From CAZMSD01 sp964568855 (GTDB taxonomy: Bacteria > CAIWAD01): DNA of 64,000 nucleotides. This document shows, one piece after another, positions 15,764-23,903 of this stretch. The position numbers and the translations under genes were made by a program. The notes under the pieces were generated by a model. That model ran no database searches and was not told where the DNA came from. It was given only the letters and a program-made list of their open reading frames with translations. Each line of letters starts with the position of its first letter. The stretch's first letter is position 1. Location: the NCBI GenBank assembly GCA_964568855.1, contig CAZMSD010000011.1, positions 1-64,000 on the forward strand, read 5' to 3'.

Positions 15764-17190
15764 TGCGTCGTCCTTTCCGAACCAAAGACCATTCTTGCCG
15801 TTTCATGATTGGCCACGTACCAGGCATCGATCACTCGTCGCTCCTTCAATCCGGCGGCCACCGAATCGGCTTCGGACCTGCCGTCGAAGCGGCCCAGCCG
15901 GACCCTGAACCAGGCGGAGTTCTCACGCGGCCCCAGCAGGTAGACCCAGTACCCGGCTTGGCGCAGACGCAACGCCTCGGCCCTGGCCTGGGCGGAATCC
16001 TTGCTCGCCATGACCTGGATCGTATAGCCCCTGCCCAGCGTGTCCGCCGGATCCGAGTAGTACTTGAGCGAGGGTCGACTGGCTGAACTCCCGCCGCCGG
16101 ATCCGCGCTCACCGATCCAGCGGACGCCAAGTGTCGCGACGATCACGACCGCGGCCAAAGCCAGCGCCGATGCACCCAGGCGGCGAACGGCCCTCCGGCG
16201 TTGGCCCTCTCCGGCGAACTCGACAAGATACGTCGCCACGCCGCCCAGGAGGTCGCGGGTTGCGGTCAGGAGCGAACCGGCGGTTCGCGCGGTTCTTTCC
16301 AGGGATGGAGGGGCGCCGGCCGGCGCGGCTTCGAGGGAAACCGCCGCCCCGCGCGCTGTCGCCGCCTCCAGGATTCCGAGTCTCCGCTCCAGGCTTCGCC
16401 GCGGCTTATGCGCCAGAGTGCTTCCCTTCAGTAGCGCATCCAGAAGATCCTTCGGCACCTGCGCGACCGCAAGAGCCCCCTCGTTGAGCGCGTTCGCCAG
16501 GAGATCCAGGCCAGCGTGCTCTCCGCGCCTGGCGGATTCGTAGAGCAAGGGCGCCACGCCGCTCAAACCGCGCAGACTCGGTCGGCGGGCTAGTTCACGG
16601 AAGAGTCCGGCCACTCGACCGGCGGGAATCACTCCACCGCGGGCATCCACCTTGTTCCACAGCTGCAGCACCTGCAGGGGCGGCACGGCGCCTTCCGGAA
16701 CGAGTCCCGCCCCATGGGCCAGCGTATCCGTCGTGATTCCGCTCTCGTTTTCCTGCAACAGCGCCGCCAGGACCGCTCCGGTCTCCCGGCTGCAGGCATC
16801 CGGTTCCAGCTCGAGCAGGGCCCGCAGGACCTCGTTCCTGGTCCGGCGACGGATCCGCGCGCCCAGCAGGGGTGCTCGTGCATGAATCCTGGACAGGTGA
16901 GCCGTCAGTTCTTCCGGATCCCGCCGGTCGAGCGCCTCCCACTGCGCGTTCACCTGCCTGCAGGCGCGTCCTCTTCGCAGCCGCGCCAGCAGCAAGGCCG
17001 CCAGGAAGGCCAGGATGAGGGAGGCGGCAAGCAGGGCCCCGGCCGGAAGCGATACGGCGGGCGCACGCAGCACGATCCACCCGGTCGCGAGAAACAGCAG
17101 CCAGGCGGCGCCGGTCAAGACCAGCAGGCCGCCGGCGAGTTGCTGCAGGCGCACGGCCAGCAGTTGCAGTGTTACAGCCGCGCCGTTCAT
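15760..17190 (-). CDS. Membrane protein with C-terminal SPOR domain
   Basis: The 476-residue protein begins at ATG 17190, overlapping the PBP stop (ATGA); the longer upstream frame only repeats the PBP region in another frame. Two hydrophobic segments (about residues 17-40 and 46-70) precede an alpha-helical region that looks repeat-like, a third hydrophobic segment lies near residue 360, and a SPOR domain ends the protein (YTIQVMASKDSAQARAEALRLRQ, WFRVRLGRFDG). SPOR domains bind glycan strands stripped of stem peptides, often at the septum, so a cell-wall or division role with the adjacent PBP is likely. Confidence 0.75.
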   Translation of the reverse strand: MNGAAVTLQLLAVRLQQLAGGLLVLTGAAWLLFLATGWIVLRAPAVSLPAGALLAASLILAFLAALLLARLRRGRACRQVNAQWEALDRRDPEELTAHLSRIHARAPLLGARIRRRTRNEVLRALLELEPDACSRETGAVLAALLQENESGITTDTLAHGAGLVPEGAVPPLQVLQLWNKVDARGGVIPAGRVAGLFRELARRPSLRGLSGVAPLLYESARRGEHAGLDLLANALNEGALAVAQVPKDLLDALLKGSTLAHKPRRSLERRLGILEAATARGAAVSLEAAPAGAPPSLERTARTAGSLLTATRDLLGGVATYLVEFAGEGQRRRAVRRLGASALALAAVVIVATLGVRWIGERGSGGGSSASRPSLKYYSDPADTLGRGYTIQVMASKDSAQARAEALRLRQAGYWVYLLGPRENSAWFRVRLGRFDGRSEADSVAAGLKERRVIDAWYVANHETARMVFGSERTTQ

Positions 17191-19139
17191 CAATAGTCTA
17201 TCATCCTCAGTGCGAGGCGGACTCCCGATTCGTCCTCCCCGCCCGTGACCAGGTCCACCTTGCGGAATTCGATCTCTTCGGGGATGCGGAAGACCTGGCT
17301 GTCGTAATACAAACGCTCGATTTCCGGCAGCAGGCCCTTGAAGATCTTCAGCGCTCCCCCCGCGCCCGTGATCCCGGCGACCCGGTTGATGCGCATCGGC
17401 CTGTTGTCCAGGTGCCCGATCCAGGACACCGTGCAGAGGTTGGGCATCACGGAACAGAACCAGCTGTCGCGGTAATCGTTGGTCGTGCCGGTCTTGCCGC
17501 CCAGTTCGCCGGGGTATCCCGCCTCCCGCAGCGAAATCCCCGTGCCCCTGCGCACGGCCTGCTGCAGGACGTCGACCACCAGGTAGCACTCCACCGGATC
17601 CAGCGCCTGGCGCTGTTCCGGCCGGAAGGCGAGCACGCGTTGTCCGTGTTGATCCTCGACCCAGCGGACGATCTGCGGCGCCGACCGGATTCCCCGGTTG
17701 GCGAATGTGGAATAGACCGTCGCCAGTTCGATCGGGCTGCAGGCCAGCGCCCCCAGGGCCAGGGAGGGCACCGGCTTCAGCGGCGAGTCGATGCCGGCCG
17801 TGCGCGCGTTTTCCACCAGCTCGTCCGGGTCCATCTGCATCACGGTTTTCGCCATCACCACGTTCAGGCTGTGGATCACGCCGTAGGCCAGGGTGACCGG
17901 GCCGTGCTGGTTGTCGTCCCAGTTGCCGGGCTCCCAGGTCTGCCCGTAGCCGACGTCGAAGACCTCAACGCTGTCTACGACGACGTCCAGCGGCGACCGG
18001 CCGGCGCGGAGAGCCGTGTAGTACGTGAGGGGCTTGAAGGAGCTGCCCGGCTGACGGTTGGGGCCGGTGGCGCAGTTGAAGGCGGATTCCCCGTAATCCC
18101 GGCCTCCGACGATCGCCAGGACTTCGCCGTTGAGCGGGTCCATCGCCACGAAAGCGCCCTGGAGCGGGTCGGCGCCCGCCAGTCGCTTCTCGATTTCGGC
18201 GCAGCGCCGCGTCACCTCGCGCTGGGCCAGGTCCTGCAGCCTGGAATCCACGCTGGTGTGGATCACGAGGCCGGCGTACGGTATCACACCGGGATCGTAG
18301 CCGCGCTCCTCGTAGCTTTCCCTGAGAATGGAGAGCACGTAATCGCGCAGGTGCCCGTTCTCGAAGCGCCGCCCGGGCAGCACGCTCACGGGACTCTCCG
18401 CCGCGCGGAGGGCGGTGGCCTGGTCCACCATGCCCAGCGTTTCCATGCGGGACAGAACCCAGTTGCGCCGGTTCCTGCAGTTGTCGGGCCGGATCCGCGG
18501 ATGGAACCGTCCGGGGGCGTTGAGTACCGCCACCAGCGTGGCCGCCTCCTCCAGCGCCAGCGCAGCGGCGGTCTTGCCGAAGTATTCGCGGGCGGCGCTC
18601 TCCACGCCCAGGCAGCCGGAGCCGAAGTTGATCGTGTTGCAGTAGGCCTGCAGGATCTCACGCTTGCCGTAGCGCGACTCGAACTGGGCCGCCAGCAGCA
18701 TTTCCCGCAGCTTGCGGTCCACTTCCTTCTTGAAGCTGAAGAAGTGGTTCTTGACGAGCTGCTGCGTGATCGTCGACCCGCCGATTCTGCGTCCCCGTAC
18801 CAGGTTGTCCAGCAGGAGGCGCACCAGGGAGCGCTTGTCGATTCCGTGGTGCCGGTGGAAATCCGAGTCCTCGGCCGCCAGCAGGGCGTCGATGAAAAGG
18901 GGCGAAATACGGTCGAGGTCCACGGGCTCGCTGGTTCCGATCCGGGCCAGGACCCGGCCCGCGCGATCGAGTATCACGGTCTGCCGCGGGGGATCCAGTT
19001 CCTCGAGCCGCTCGGGCAGGCGCGGCAGGTCCCGGTAGACCAGCCCGGTGTAGACCAGTACCAGCAGTGCGCCCAGCGACAGCAGGGCGAGCATCAGGGC
19101 CGCGAGAATCCGGGCCAGCTGGATCACAGACCGAACCAA
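17190..19139 (-). CDS. Class A penicillin-binding protein (PBP1A-like)
   Basis: This bifunctional peptidoglycan synthase polymerises lipid II and cross-links stem peptides. The 649-residue protein has an N-terminal transmembrane anchor (about residues 8-32), a GT51 glycosyltransferase domain with AAEDSDFHRHHGID (catalytic Glu90) and GGSTITQQLVKN (120-131), and a transpeptidase domain with SSFK (Ser366 nucleophile, Lys369), HSLN (424-426) and KTGTT (549-553). The TTG start at 19139 is supported by GAGGAG 5 nt upstream, inside the end of the preceding gene. It lies between an uncharacterised membrane protein and the SPOR protein. Confidence 0.94.
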   Translation of the reverse strand: MVRSVIQLARILAALMLALLSLGALLVLVYTGLVYRDLPRLPERLEELDPPRQTVILDRAGRVLARIGTSEPVDLDRISPLFIDALLAAEDSDFHRHHGIDKRSLVRLLLDNLVRGRRIGGSTITQQLVKNHFFSFKKEVDRKLREMLLAAQFESRYGKREILQAYCNTINFGSGCLGVESAAREYFGKTAAALALEEAATLVAVLNAPGRFHPRIRPDNCRNRRNWVLSRMETLGMVDQATALRAAESPVSVLPGRRFENGHLRDYVLSILRESYEERGYDPGVIPYAGLVIHTSVDSRLQDLAQREVTRRCAEIEKRLAGADPLQGAFVAMDPLNGEVLAIVGGRDYGESAFNCATGPNRQPGSSFKPLTYYTALRAGRSPLDVVVDSVEVFDVGYGQTWEPGNWDDNQHGPVTLAYGVIHSLNVVMAKTVMQMDPDELVENARTAGIDSPLKPVPSLALGALACSPIELATVYSTFANRGIRSAPQIVRWVEDQHGQRVLAFRPEQRQALDPVECYLVVDVLQQAVRRGTGISLREAGYPGELGGKTGTTNDYRDSWFCSVMPNLCTVSWIGHLDNRPMRINRVAGITGAGGALKIFKGLLPEIERLYYDSQVFRIPEEIEFRKVDLVTGGEDESGVRLALRMIDY

Positions 19140-20035
19140 TCGCGCTCCTCTTCGTCGTCCGAATTCGCCTCGCCCGCGGGCTGGCCGGGGGCGCTTTCAC
19201 CGCGCCCGGGGAGATCGTTCCATTCGTCGTCGCCCTCCCGCGTTTCCGGAAGAACCCGGTAGAGCACGTATTCCTCCCCGAGCACCGTCTCGCAGTAGAT
19301 CTCCCCGTCGGCGGCGACGAAAATGCGCTTGAGGTCGAGGTCCTGGTCCAGCAGCAGCCGCGTGATGACGCGCTGCGCCGCCGGGGCCAGCAGGCCCGGG
19401 TATTCGAGCCATTCCTCGGGATATATCTGCAGTACGCCCCTGTCCATCATGAACGGGTCCTCGCTCCGGGCGGTCTCCTCGATGGAATAGAAGGCCAGCA
19501 GCAGCGGATCCAGGGCGACCCTGCGCTCGGCCAGGGACGCGCCGGCCCGGTCGATGAACCTCATCGTGACCTGTCCCGCGACGCGGTCCGTCACCGAGAA
19601 GTCCACCGCGTACAGGTCGCCCCGGTAGACGTAGTCGAGCAGGATTTCCGGGCTCAGCACCTCCGCGTGCAGGCGCTCGGGCAGGCCGTTGTACCAGCCG
19701 AGGAACTCGCGGCGCAGCATGCGCGCCTCCCCGTAGCGCAGCAGGAAGCGCCGCAGCGAGGGCAGCGAGCTCAACTCGCCCTCCTCCCGCCGCCGCTGCT
19801 CCTCGCTCCGGCCCAGGGTGTCCGCGAACTGGCTGCCCAGCTCGTGCAGGCTGCGGCGCTCGTGGGCCCTTCCGCTGGCGGGACGCCGATCGTTGCTCTG
19901 CTCGAGCCAGCCGCCGAGCAGGATTTCCGGCAGCGGGCTCCACAGCAGCAGGCCGAGGGCCAGCGCCAGCCCGGCCTGGCGGGCCAGCGCCTTCCAGGCG
20001 TCGTGTGTCACGGAAGCATGTGGTTTTCCGGCCAT
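19124..20035 (-). CDS. Uncharacterised membrane-anchored protein
   Basis: The 303-residue protein has one hydrophobic segment near the N-terminus (about residues 18-40) and a mostly soluble remainder with an acidic C-terminal tail (ANSDDEEERDWFGL). A central region (VTMRFIDRAGASLAERRVALDP) may be a small beta-rich domain. I recognise no family. It sits between DUF58 and the PBP and overlaps the PBP start by 16 nt, so coordinate expression and a link to wall synthesis are plausible. Confidence 0.65.
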   Translation of the reverse strand: MAGKPHASVTHDAWKALARQAGLALALGLLLWSPLPEILLGGWLEQSNDRRPASGRAHERRSLHELGSQFADTLGRSEEQRRREEGELSSLPSLRRFLLRYGEARMLRREFLGWYNGLPERLHAEVLSPEILLDYVYRGDLYAVDFSVTDRVAGQVTMRFIDRAGASLAERRVALDPLLLAFYSIEETARSEDPFMMDRGVLQIYPEEWLEYPGLLAPAAQRVITRLLLDQDLDLKRIFVAADGEIYCETVLGEEYVLYRVLPETREGDDEWNDLPGRGESAPGQPAGEANSDDEEERDWFGL

Positions 20036-20072
20036 GTCAGCCGATCAGCGGCGCGCCCGCGATTGGACGGCC

Positions 20073-20957
20073 TCAGGCGAGCCGCTTGCGTTTGATGAGG
20101 TACTCGAGCAGCACGCGGTCGAAATCGCGCGAGATGTCCACTTCCATGTAGTCGATCGCCTCCGCGCGGCAGCCCGCCTTGAGGCGCCGGCGGAACTCCC
20201 GGGCCTCGCGGTTGACCGCCTCCCGGACCAGCCGCGGATCCGCACTCAGGGTCTCGCCCGTCTCCAGGTCCCGGAAGCGTCCTCCATCCATCAGGCCGAA
20301 GTCGATCTCGGAGGGGTCCAGGATGTGAAACACGATCACCTCGTGCCCCTGGTGACGGAAGTGCTTGAGCCCCTGGAGCAGCTCGTTCTCGTCGTCCAGC
20401 AGGTCGCTGACCAGGATCACCAGCCCGCGGCGCTTGAGGGATTCCGCCATCCGGTGCAGCGTGTTCGCGGTCTTGGTGCCGTGCGAGGGCCGGCTGTTCT
20501 CCAGGGCCGTGAGCAGCACGTTGAGGTAGCTGCGCACGCTGCGCGGCGGAATCTTGACCCGCAGCTCCTCGTCGAACAGCACCAGCCCCACTGCGTCCTG
20601 CTGCCTGATCATCAGGTACATCAGCGAGGCGGCCAGCAGCGAAGCCCAGCGGTACTTGCTCAGGCCAGTGGTGCCGAAACCCATCGAGGCGCTGGCGTCC
20701 AGCAGCACGTAGCTGCGCAGGTTGGTCTCTTCCTCGTACTGCTTGACGTGATACCTGCCCGTTCGGGCGTAGAGCCTCCAGTCCACGTGGCGGATGTCGT
20801 CGCCCGGCATGTAGGGCCTGTGCTCCGAGAACTCGACGCTGAATCCGTGATACGGAGACCGATGAAGCCCGGTGATGAAGCCCTCCACCAGGTAGCGGGC
20901 GATCAGGTCCAGGGTCTTGAACCTCGCCAGGACGTCCGGGCTGAGCAGGGCGGCCAT
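20073..20957 (-). CDS. DUF58 family protein
   Basis: The 294-residue protein has the DUF58 hallmark GDDIRHVDWRLYARTGRYHVKQYEEE and a following von Willebrand A-like core beginning VLLDASASMGFG (a MIDAS-type Asp-x-Ser-x-Ser) and ending near VILVSDLLDDENELL. DUF58 proteins pair with MoxR ATPases, as here, in a presumed chaperone-like role for metal or membrane complexes. No transmembrane segment is evident. GGAG precedes the ATG. The gene starts 12 nt after the moxR stop. Confidence 0.88.
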   Translation of the reverse strand: MAALLSPDVLARFKTLDLIARYLVEGFITGLHRSPYHGFSVEFSEHRPYMPGDDIRHVDWRLYARTGRYHVKQYEEETNLRSYVLLDASASMGFGTTGLSKYRWASLLAASLMYLMIRQQDAVGLVLFDEELRVKIPPRSVRSYLNVLLTALENSRPSHGTKTANTLHRMAESLKRRGLVILVSDLLDDENELLQGLKHFRHQGHEVIVFHILDPSEIDFGLMDGGRFRDLETGETLSADPRLVREAVNREAREFRRRLKAGCRAEAIDYMEVDISRDFDRVLLEYLIKRKRLA

Positions 20958-20969
20958 CGCGGACTCCGC

Positions 20970-21956
20970 TCAGCTCTCGAGTAACCGGGCGATCACATCG
21001 TCGCTCTTGATGCCCTCGGCTTCGGCGGCGAAGCTGGTCAGCACGCGGTGGCGCAGCACCGGCAGCGAGACCGCGCGCAGGTCGTCCTCGTCCGGCGTGG
21101 CGCGGCCGTGCAGGATCGCGCGGCACTTGGCGCCCAGCACAAGGTACTGGCTGGCCCGGGGACCGGCGCCCCAGCTCACCTGGTCGCGGACGAAATCGGG
21201 CGCGGCGCCGTCGGCGGGACGCGTCCGTGATACAAGTTCCACCGCCCGCCGGACCACGTTGTCCGCGACGGGGGTCTTGCGGACCAGCCCCTGCAATTCC
21301 AGGATGTGCTTCGCGCCGAGTACGGTCTCCGGCTGTGCTTCCACCGAACTGGTGGTGGACTTGACGATGGCAACCTCCTCGTCGAAGGCGGGGTAGTCCA
21401 CGAGCAGCATGAACATGAAGCGGTCAAGTTGGGCTTCCGGCAGCGGGTAGGTGCCTTCCTGCTCGATGGGATTCTGGGTGGCCAGCACGAAGAACGGTTC
21501 GTCCAGGGGATAGGTCTCGCCGGCCACGGTGACCTCGTGCTCCTGCATGGCCTGCAGCAGGGCGGACTGCGTCTTGGGCGGAGTGCGGTTGATCTCGTCG
21601 GCCAGCACGATGTTGGCGAATACCGGCCCGCGGAAGAACTTGAAGGCCTTGCCCCCCGTGGTGTGATCCTCCTCGATGAGCTCGGTTCCCGTGATGTCGC
21701 TGGGCATCAGGTCCGGAGTGAACTGGATGCGGTTGAACTCGAGTTCCAGGACCCGCGAGAGGGTGCTGATCATCAGCGTCTTGGCCAGGCCGGGCACGCC
21801 CACCAGGAGACAGTGCCCGCTGCAGAGCATGGCGATCAGCATCTGCTCCAGCACTTTCTCCTGCCCGATGATCACCCGGCCCATCTCCGTTCGGATCCGC
21901 GCGTAGGCCTCCTGCAGCCTGCCGACGGCCTCCATCCCGCTTTCGAATTCGCTCAA
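20970..21956 (-). CDS. MoxR-family AAA+ ATPase
   Basis: The 328-residue AAA+ protein has a Walker A of the MoxR type (GVPGLAKTLM), a sensor/Walker B segment IVLADEINRTPPKTQSALLQAMQE, an ATQNPIEQEGTYPLPEAQLDRF motif and a C-terminal lid domain (LVSRTRPADG, RHRVLTSFAAEAEG). MoxR ATPases act with vWA-domain partners, matching the DUF58 gene just downstream. The start is a TTG at 21956, with an AGGA about 11 nt upstream; an ATG seven codons in is the alternative. Confidence 0.9.
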   Translation of the reverse strand: MSEFESGMEAVGRLQEAYARIRTEMGRVIIGQEKVLEQMLIAMLCSGHCLLVGVPGLAKTLMISTLSRVLELEFNRIQFTPDLMPSDITGTELIEEDHTTGGKAFKFFRGPVFANIVLADEINRTPPKTQSALLQAMQEHEVTVAGETYPLDEPFFVLATQNPIEQEGTYPLPEAQLDRFMFMLLVDYPAFDEEVAIVKSTTSSVEAQPETVLGAKHILELQGLVRKTPVADNVVRRAVELVSRTRPADGAAPDFVRDQVSWGAGPRASQYLVLGAKCRAILHGRATPDEDDLRAVSLPVLRHRVLTSFAAEAEGIKSDDVIARLLES

Positions 21957-22010
21957 GTCTTCAGTCCTCGTGTTACATCCCGGAGGCGTGCTCCATGGCC
22001 CGCGGGCTCG

Positions 22011-22604
22011 TTACTTGTCTCGCAGCCAGGCTCCCAGGAAGCCCAGCAGGTCGTCGCGCCCGCGCCGGGTTTTCGTCGAGCAGCCCAGCACCTGCTTGAC
22101 CGGGTAGGGCTTGAGCTGCCGCCTGGCCGAGAGCAGGACCTTCTCCTGCTCCGCCTTGCTCAGCTTGTCCATCTTGGTCAGTGCCACCACCGTGGGAATC
22201 ATGTGGTAACACAGCCACTCGACGCTCTGCCGGTCCAGCCTGGTCAGCAGGTGGCGCGCGTCGGTAAGCTGCACCACCAGCCGTCGTCGCGGACTGGTCA
22301 GGTAGCCCCCGATCATCCCGGCCCACTCGGCGCGCAGTTCCCGGCTCGTGCGCGCCCACCCGTATCCCGGCAGGTCGACGAAGTACAGTTCGCGGTTCAC
22401 GGTAAAATAGTTGACCAGCCGCGTCTTGCCCGGTTTGCCGGAGACCTTTGCCAGGGCCTTGCGCCCCAGCAGCAGGTTGATCAGGCTCGACTTGCCCACG
22501 TTCGAGCGGCCCACGAAGGCCACTTCGGGCAGTTCCGGCAGCGGCAGGCGGCGCGGATCGGCCAGGCTCGTCAAGAACTCGGAATGCTTGATGATCAGTG
22601 CCAC
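22011..22604 (-). CDS. engB: Ribosome biogenesis GTPase EngB/YsxC
   Basis: The 197-residue GTPase fits EngB, which aids assembly of the large ribosomal subunit. It has G1 FVGRSNVGKSSLIN, G2 around SGKPGKTRLVNYF, G3 FVDLPGYGWA and G4 LTKMDKLS, with the short N-terminal strand preceding G1 and the small C-terminal region usual for this family. The start codon is a GTG at 22604. It lies 39 nt after gpmA in the same run of minus-strand genes. Confidence 0.95.
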   Translation of the reverse strand: MALIIKHSEFLTSLADPRRLPLPELPEVAFVGRSNVGKSSLINLLLGRKALAKVSGKPGKTRLVNYFTVNRELYFVDLPGYGWARTSRELRAEWAGMIGGYLTSPRRRLVVQLTDARHLLTRLDRQSVEWLCYHMIPTVVALTKMDKLSKAEQEKVLLSARRQLKPYPVKQVLGCSTKTRRGRDDLLGFLGAWLRDK

Positions 22605-22643
22605 TGGCCGGCCGGCGCCTTTCGAAATCGCGAGCTGGTATTC

Positions 22644-23384
22644 TTATCCGGTTTGCCGCGCCACGGCCTCCGCGGCCTTCCTGGCCGCCTCGGGGTCGCC
22701 CAGGTAGTAGTGCTTCAGCGGCTTGAGGTCCCCGTCGAGCTCGTAGACCAGGGGAATCCCCGTGGGGATATTCAGCCCGACGATCTCTTCGTCGCCGACC
22801 CGGTCCAGGTGCTTGACCAAAGCCCGCAGACTGTTGCCGTGGGCGGCGATCAGCACGCGGCGGCCGGCGCGGACCTGAGGCGCGATTTCCTCGTTCCAGT
22901 AGGGCAGGAACCGCGCGATGGTGTCCTTGAGGGACTCGGTGTCGGGCAGAATGTCCGGATCCTCGAAGGCGTAGCGCGGATCGAAGCGGGGATGCCGCTG
23001 GTCGTCCCTGCTCAGCGGGGGAGGCGGCATATCGAAGCTGCGCCGCCAGATCTGGACCTGGTCCTTGCCGTGCTTCTCCACGGTCTCGATCTTGTCCAGG
23101 CCCTGCAGCGCGCCGTAATGCCGCTCGTTCAGACGCCAGCATCGATGAACCGGAATCCACATCTGGTCGAGTACGTCCAGCGCGACCCACAGCGTGCGGA
23201 TGGCGCGTTTGAGTACGGAAGTGTAGGCCACGTCGAACACGTAGCCGTCTTCCTTCAGCAGGCGCCCGGCCTCCCTGGCCTCTTCCAGGCCTTTGTCCGA
23301 GAGGTCCTTGTCGGTCCAGCCGGTGAATCGGTTGGCCAGATTCCAGCTGCTCTGGCCGTGACGCAGCAACACGAGCTTGAACAT
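22644..23384 (-). CDS. gpmA: 2,3-bisphosphoglycerate-dependent phosphoglycerate mutase
   Basis: This glycolytic enzyme interconverts 3- and 2-phosphoglycerate through a phosphohistidine. The 246-residue protein opens LVLLRHGQSSWNLANRFTGW (RHG phosphohistidine motif) and has YTSVLKRAIRT, RLNERHYGALQGLDK and a second histidine in LIAAHGNSLRALVKHLD. Two ATGs occur in tandem; GGAGGA directly abuts the first, so I use the second (23384), which gives normal spacing. It appears to head the long minus-strand run, with a hairpin terminator between it and the tRNA genes upstream. Confidence 0.94.
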   Translation of the reverse strand: MFKLVLLRHGQSSWNLANRFTGWTDKDLSDKGLEEAREAGRLLKEDGYVFDVAYTSVLKRAIRTLWVALDVLDQMWIPVHRCWRLNERHYGALQGLDKIETVEKHGKDQVQIWRRSFDMPPPPLSRDDQRHPRFDPRYAFEDPDILPDTESLKDTIARFLPYWNEEIAPQVRAGRRVLIAAHGNSLRALVKHLDRVGDEEIVGLNIPTGIPLVYELDGDLKPLKHYYLGDPEAARKAAEAVARQTG

Positions 23385-23437
23385 CATTCCTCCAGCCTGA
23401 CTGCTTCCAGTACGGTCAAGATAGAAACCAACGAGAA

Positions 23438-23468
23438 AACCCCGACCCGCGGCGGCGGTATCGGGGTT
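23438..23468 (-). terminator. Probable rho-independent terminator after the tRNA genes
   Basis: On the minus strand AACCCCGA pairs with TCGGGGTT across a 15-nt loop and is followed by TTCTCG. It lies just downstream of tRNA-Asp and upstream of gpmA, so it should end the tRNA transcript. Confidence 0.7.
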
Positions 23469-23475
23469 CTGCTAA

Positions 23476-23549
23476 CGGTCCGGACGAGACTCGAACTCGC
23501 AACTTCCAGCGTGACAGGCTGGCGCTCTAACCAATTGAACTACCGGACC
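23476..23549 (-). tRNA. tRNA-Asp (anticodon GTC)
   Basis: The 74-nt minus-strand sequence folds as a tRNA: 7-bp acceptor stem GGTCCGG/CCGGACC with G as the discriminator base (normal for tRNA-Asp), a TTCAATTGG D-loop, anticodon stem CCAGC/GCTGG with loop CTGTCAC (anticodon at 23515-23513) and the GTTCGAGTC T-loop. The CCA end is not encoded. Confidence 0.95.
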
Positions 23550-23568
23550 GGTTTTCGCGGATCGCGAG

Positions 23569-23643
23569 TGGGCGATACCGGATTCGAACCAGTGACCCCC
23601 TGCTTGTAAGGCAGGTGCTCTGAACCAGCTGAGCTAATCGCCC
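23569..23643 (-). tRNA. tRNA-Val (anticodon TAC)
   Basis: The 75-nt minus-strand sequence folds as a tRNA with acceptor stem GGGCGAT/ATCGCCC, discriminator A, anticodon stem CCTGC/GCAGG around loop CTTACAA (anticodon at 23608-23606) and a GTTCGAATC T-loop. CCA is not encoded. Its first 10 nt are also the last codons and stop of the upstream membrane-protein gene. It lies 19 nt before tRNA-Asp, so both are probably processed from one transcript. Confidence 0.95.
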
Positions 23644-23822
23644 TCGCTTTTCAACAGAATCGCCGCCGGGAAGACCAGAAGGTAGGCGATCCCGAGCACG
23701 ATGGGCGACAGGGTCAAGGACAGGAAACCGTCGTAAGGCCCGATCGCGGAAAGAACAAAGCCGCACAGCATCAGCAGGCAACCCAGTCCGAACAGAAGGT
23801 AATTGCGCTTCGTGAAGGACAT
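23634..23822 (-). CDS. Small two-helix membrane protein overlapping tRNA-Val
   Basis: The 62-residue protein starts MSFTKRNYLLFGLGC and has two hydrophobic segments (about residues 8-28 and 40-57) separated by a short GPYDG turn, resembling small DUF3098-type FCB membrane proteins; that match is from memory and tentative. I chose ATG 23822, after GAGCGGA, over an upstream GTG with no ribosome binding site. The stop TAG (23636-23634) lies inside the tRNA-Val gene: the shared GGGCGATTAG is both the last codons and the 5' end of the tRNA. Processing of the tRNA 5' end would remove the stop from the message. Confidence 0.65.
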   Translation of the reverse strand: MSFTKRNYLLFGLGCLLMLCGFVLSAIGPYDGFLSLTLSPIVLGIAYLLVFPAAILLKSEGD

Positions 23823-23903
23823 TCCGCTCACCACCGGTTGCACTGCAAAAACTGACGAACAAGAAGAGTAGCTTCTCGCCCGGAAAGAGTCAAGGAACCA
23901 CCC

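Noticed and set aside
17169..19262. 697-codon plus-strand open frame
   Set aside because: It lies opposite a class A PBP with all catalytic motifs in place; it has no recognisable domain.
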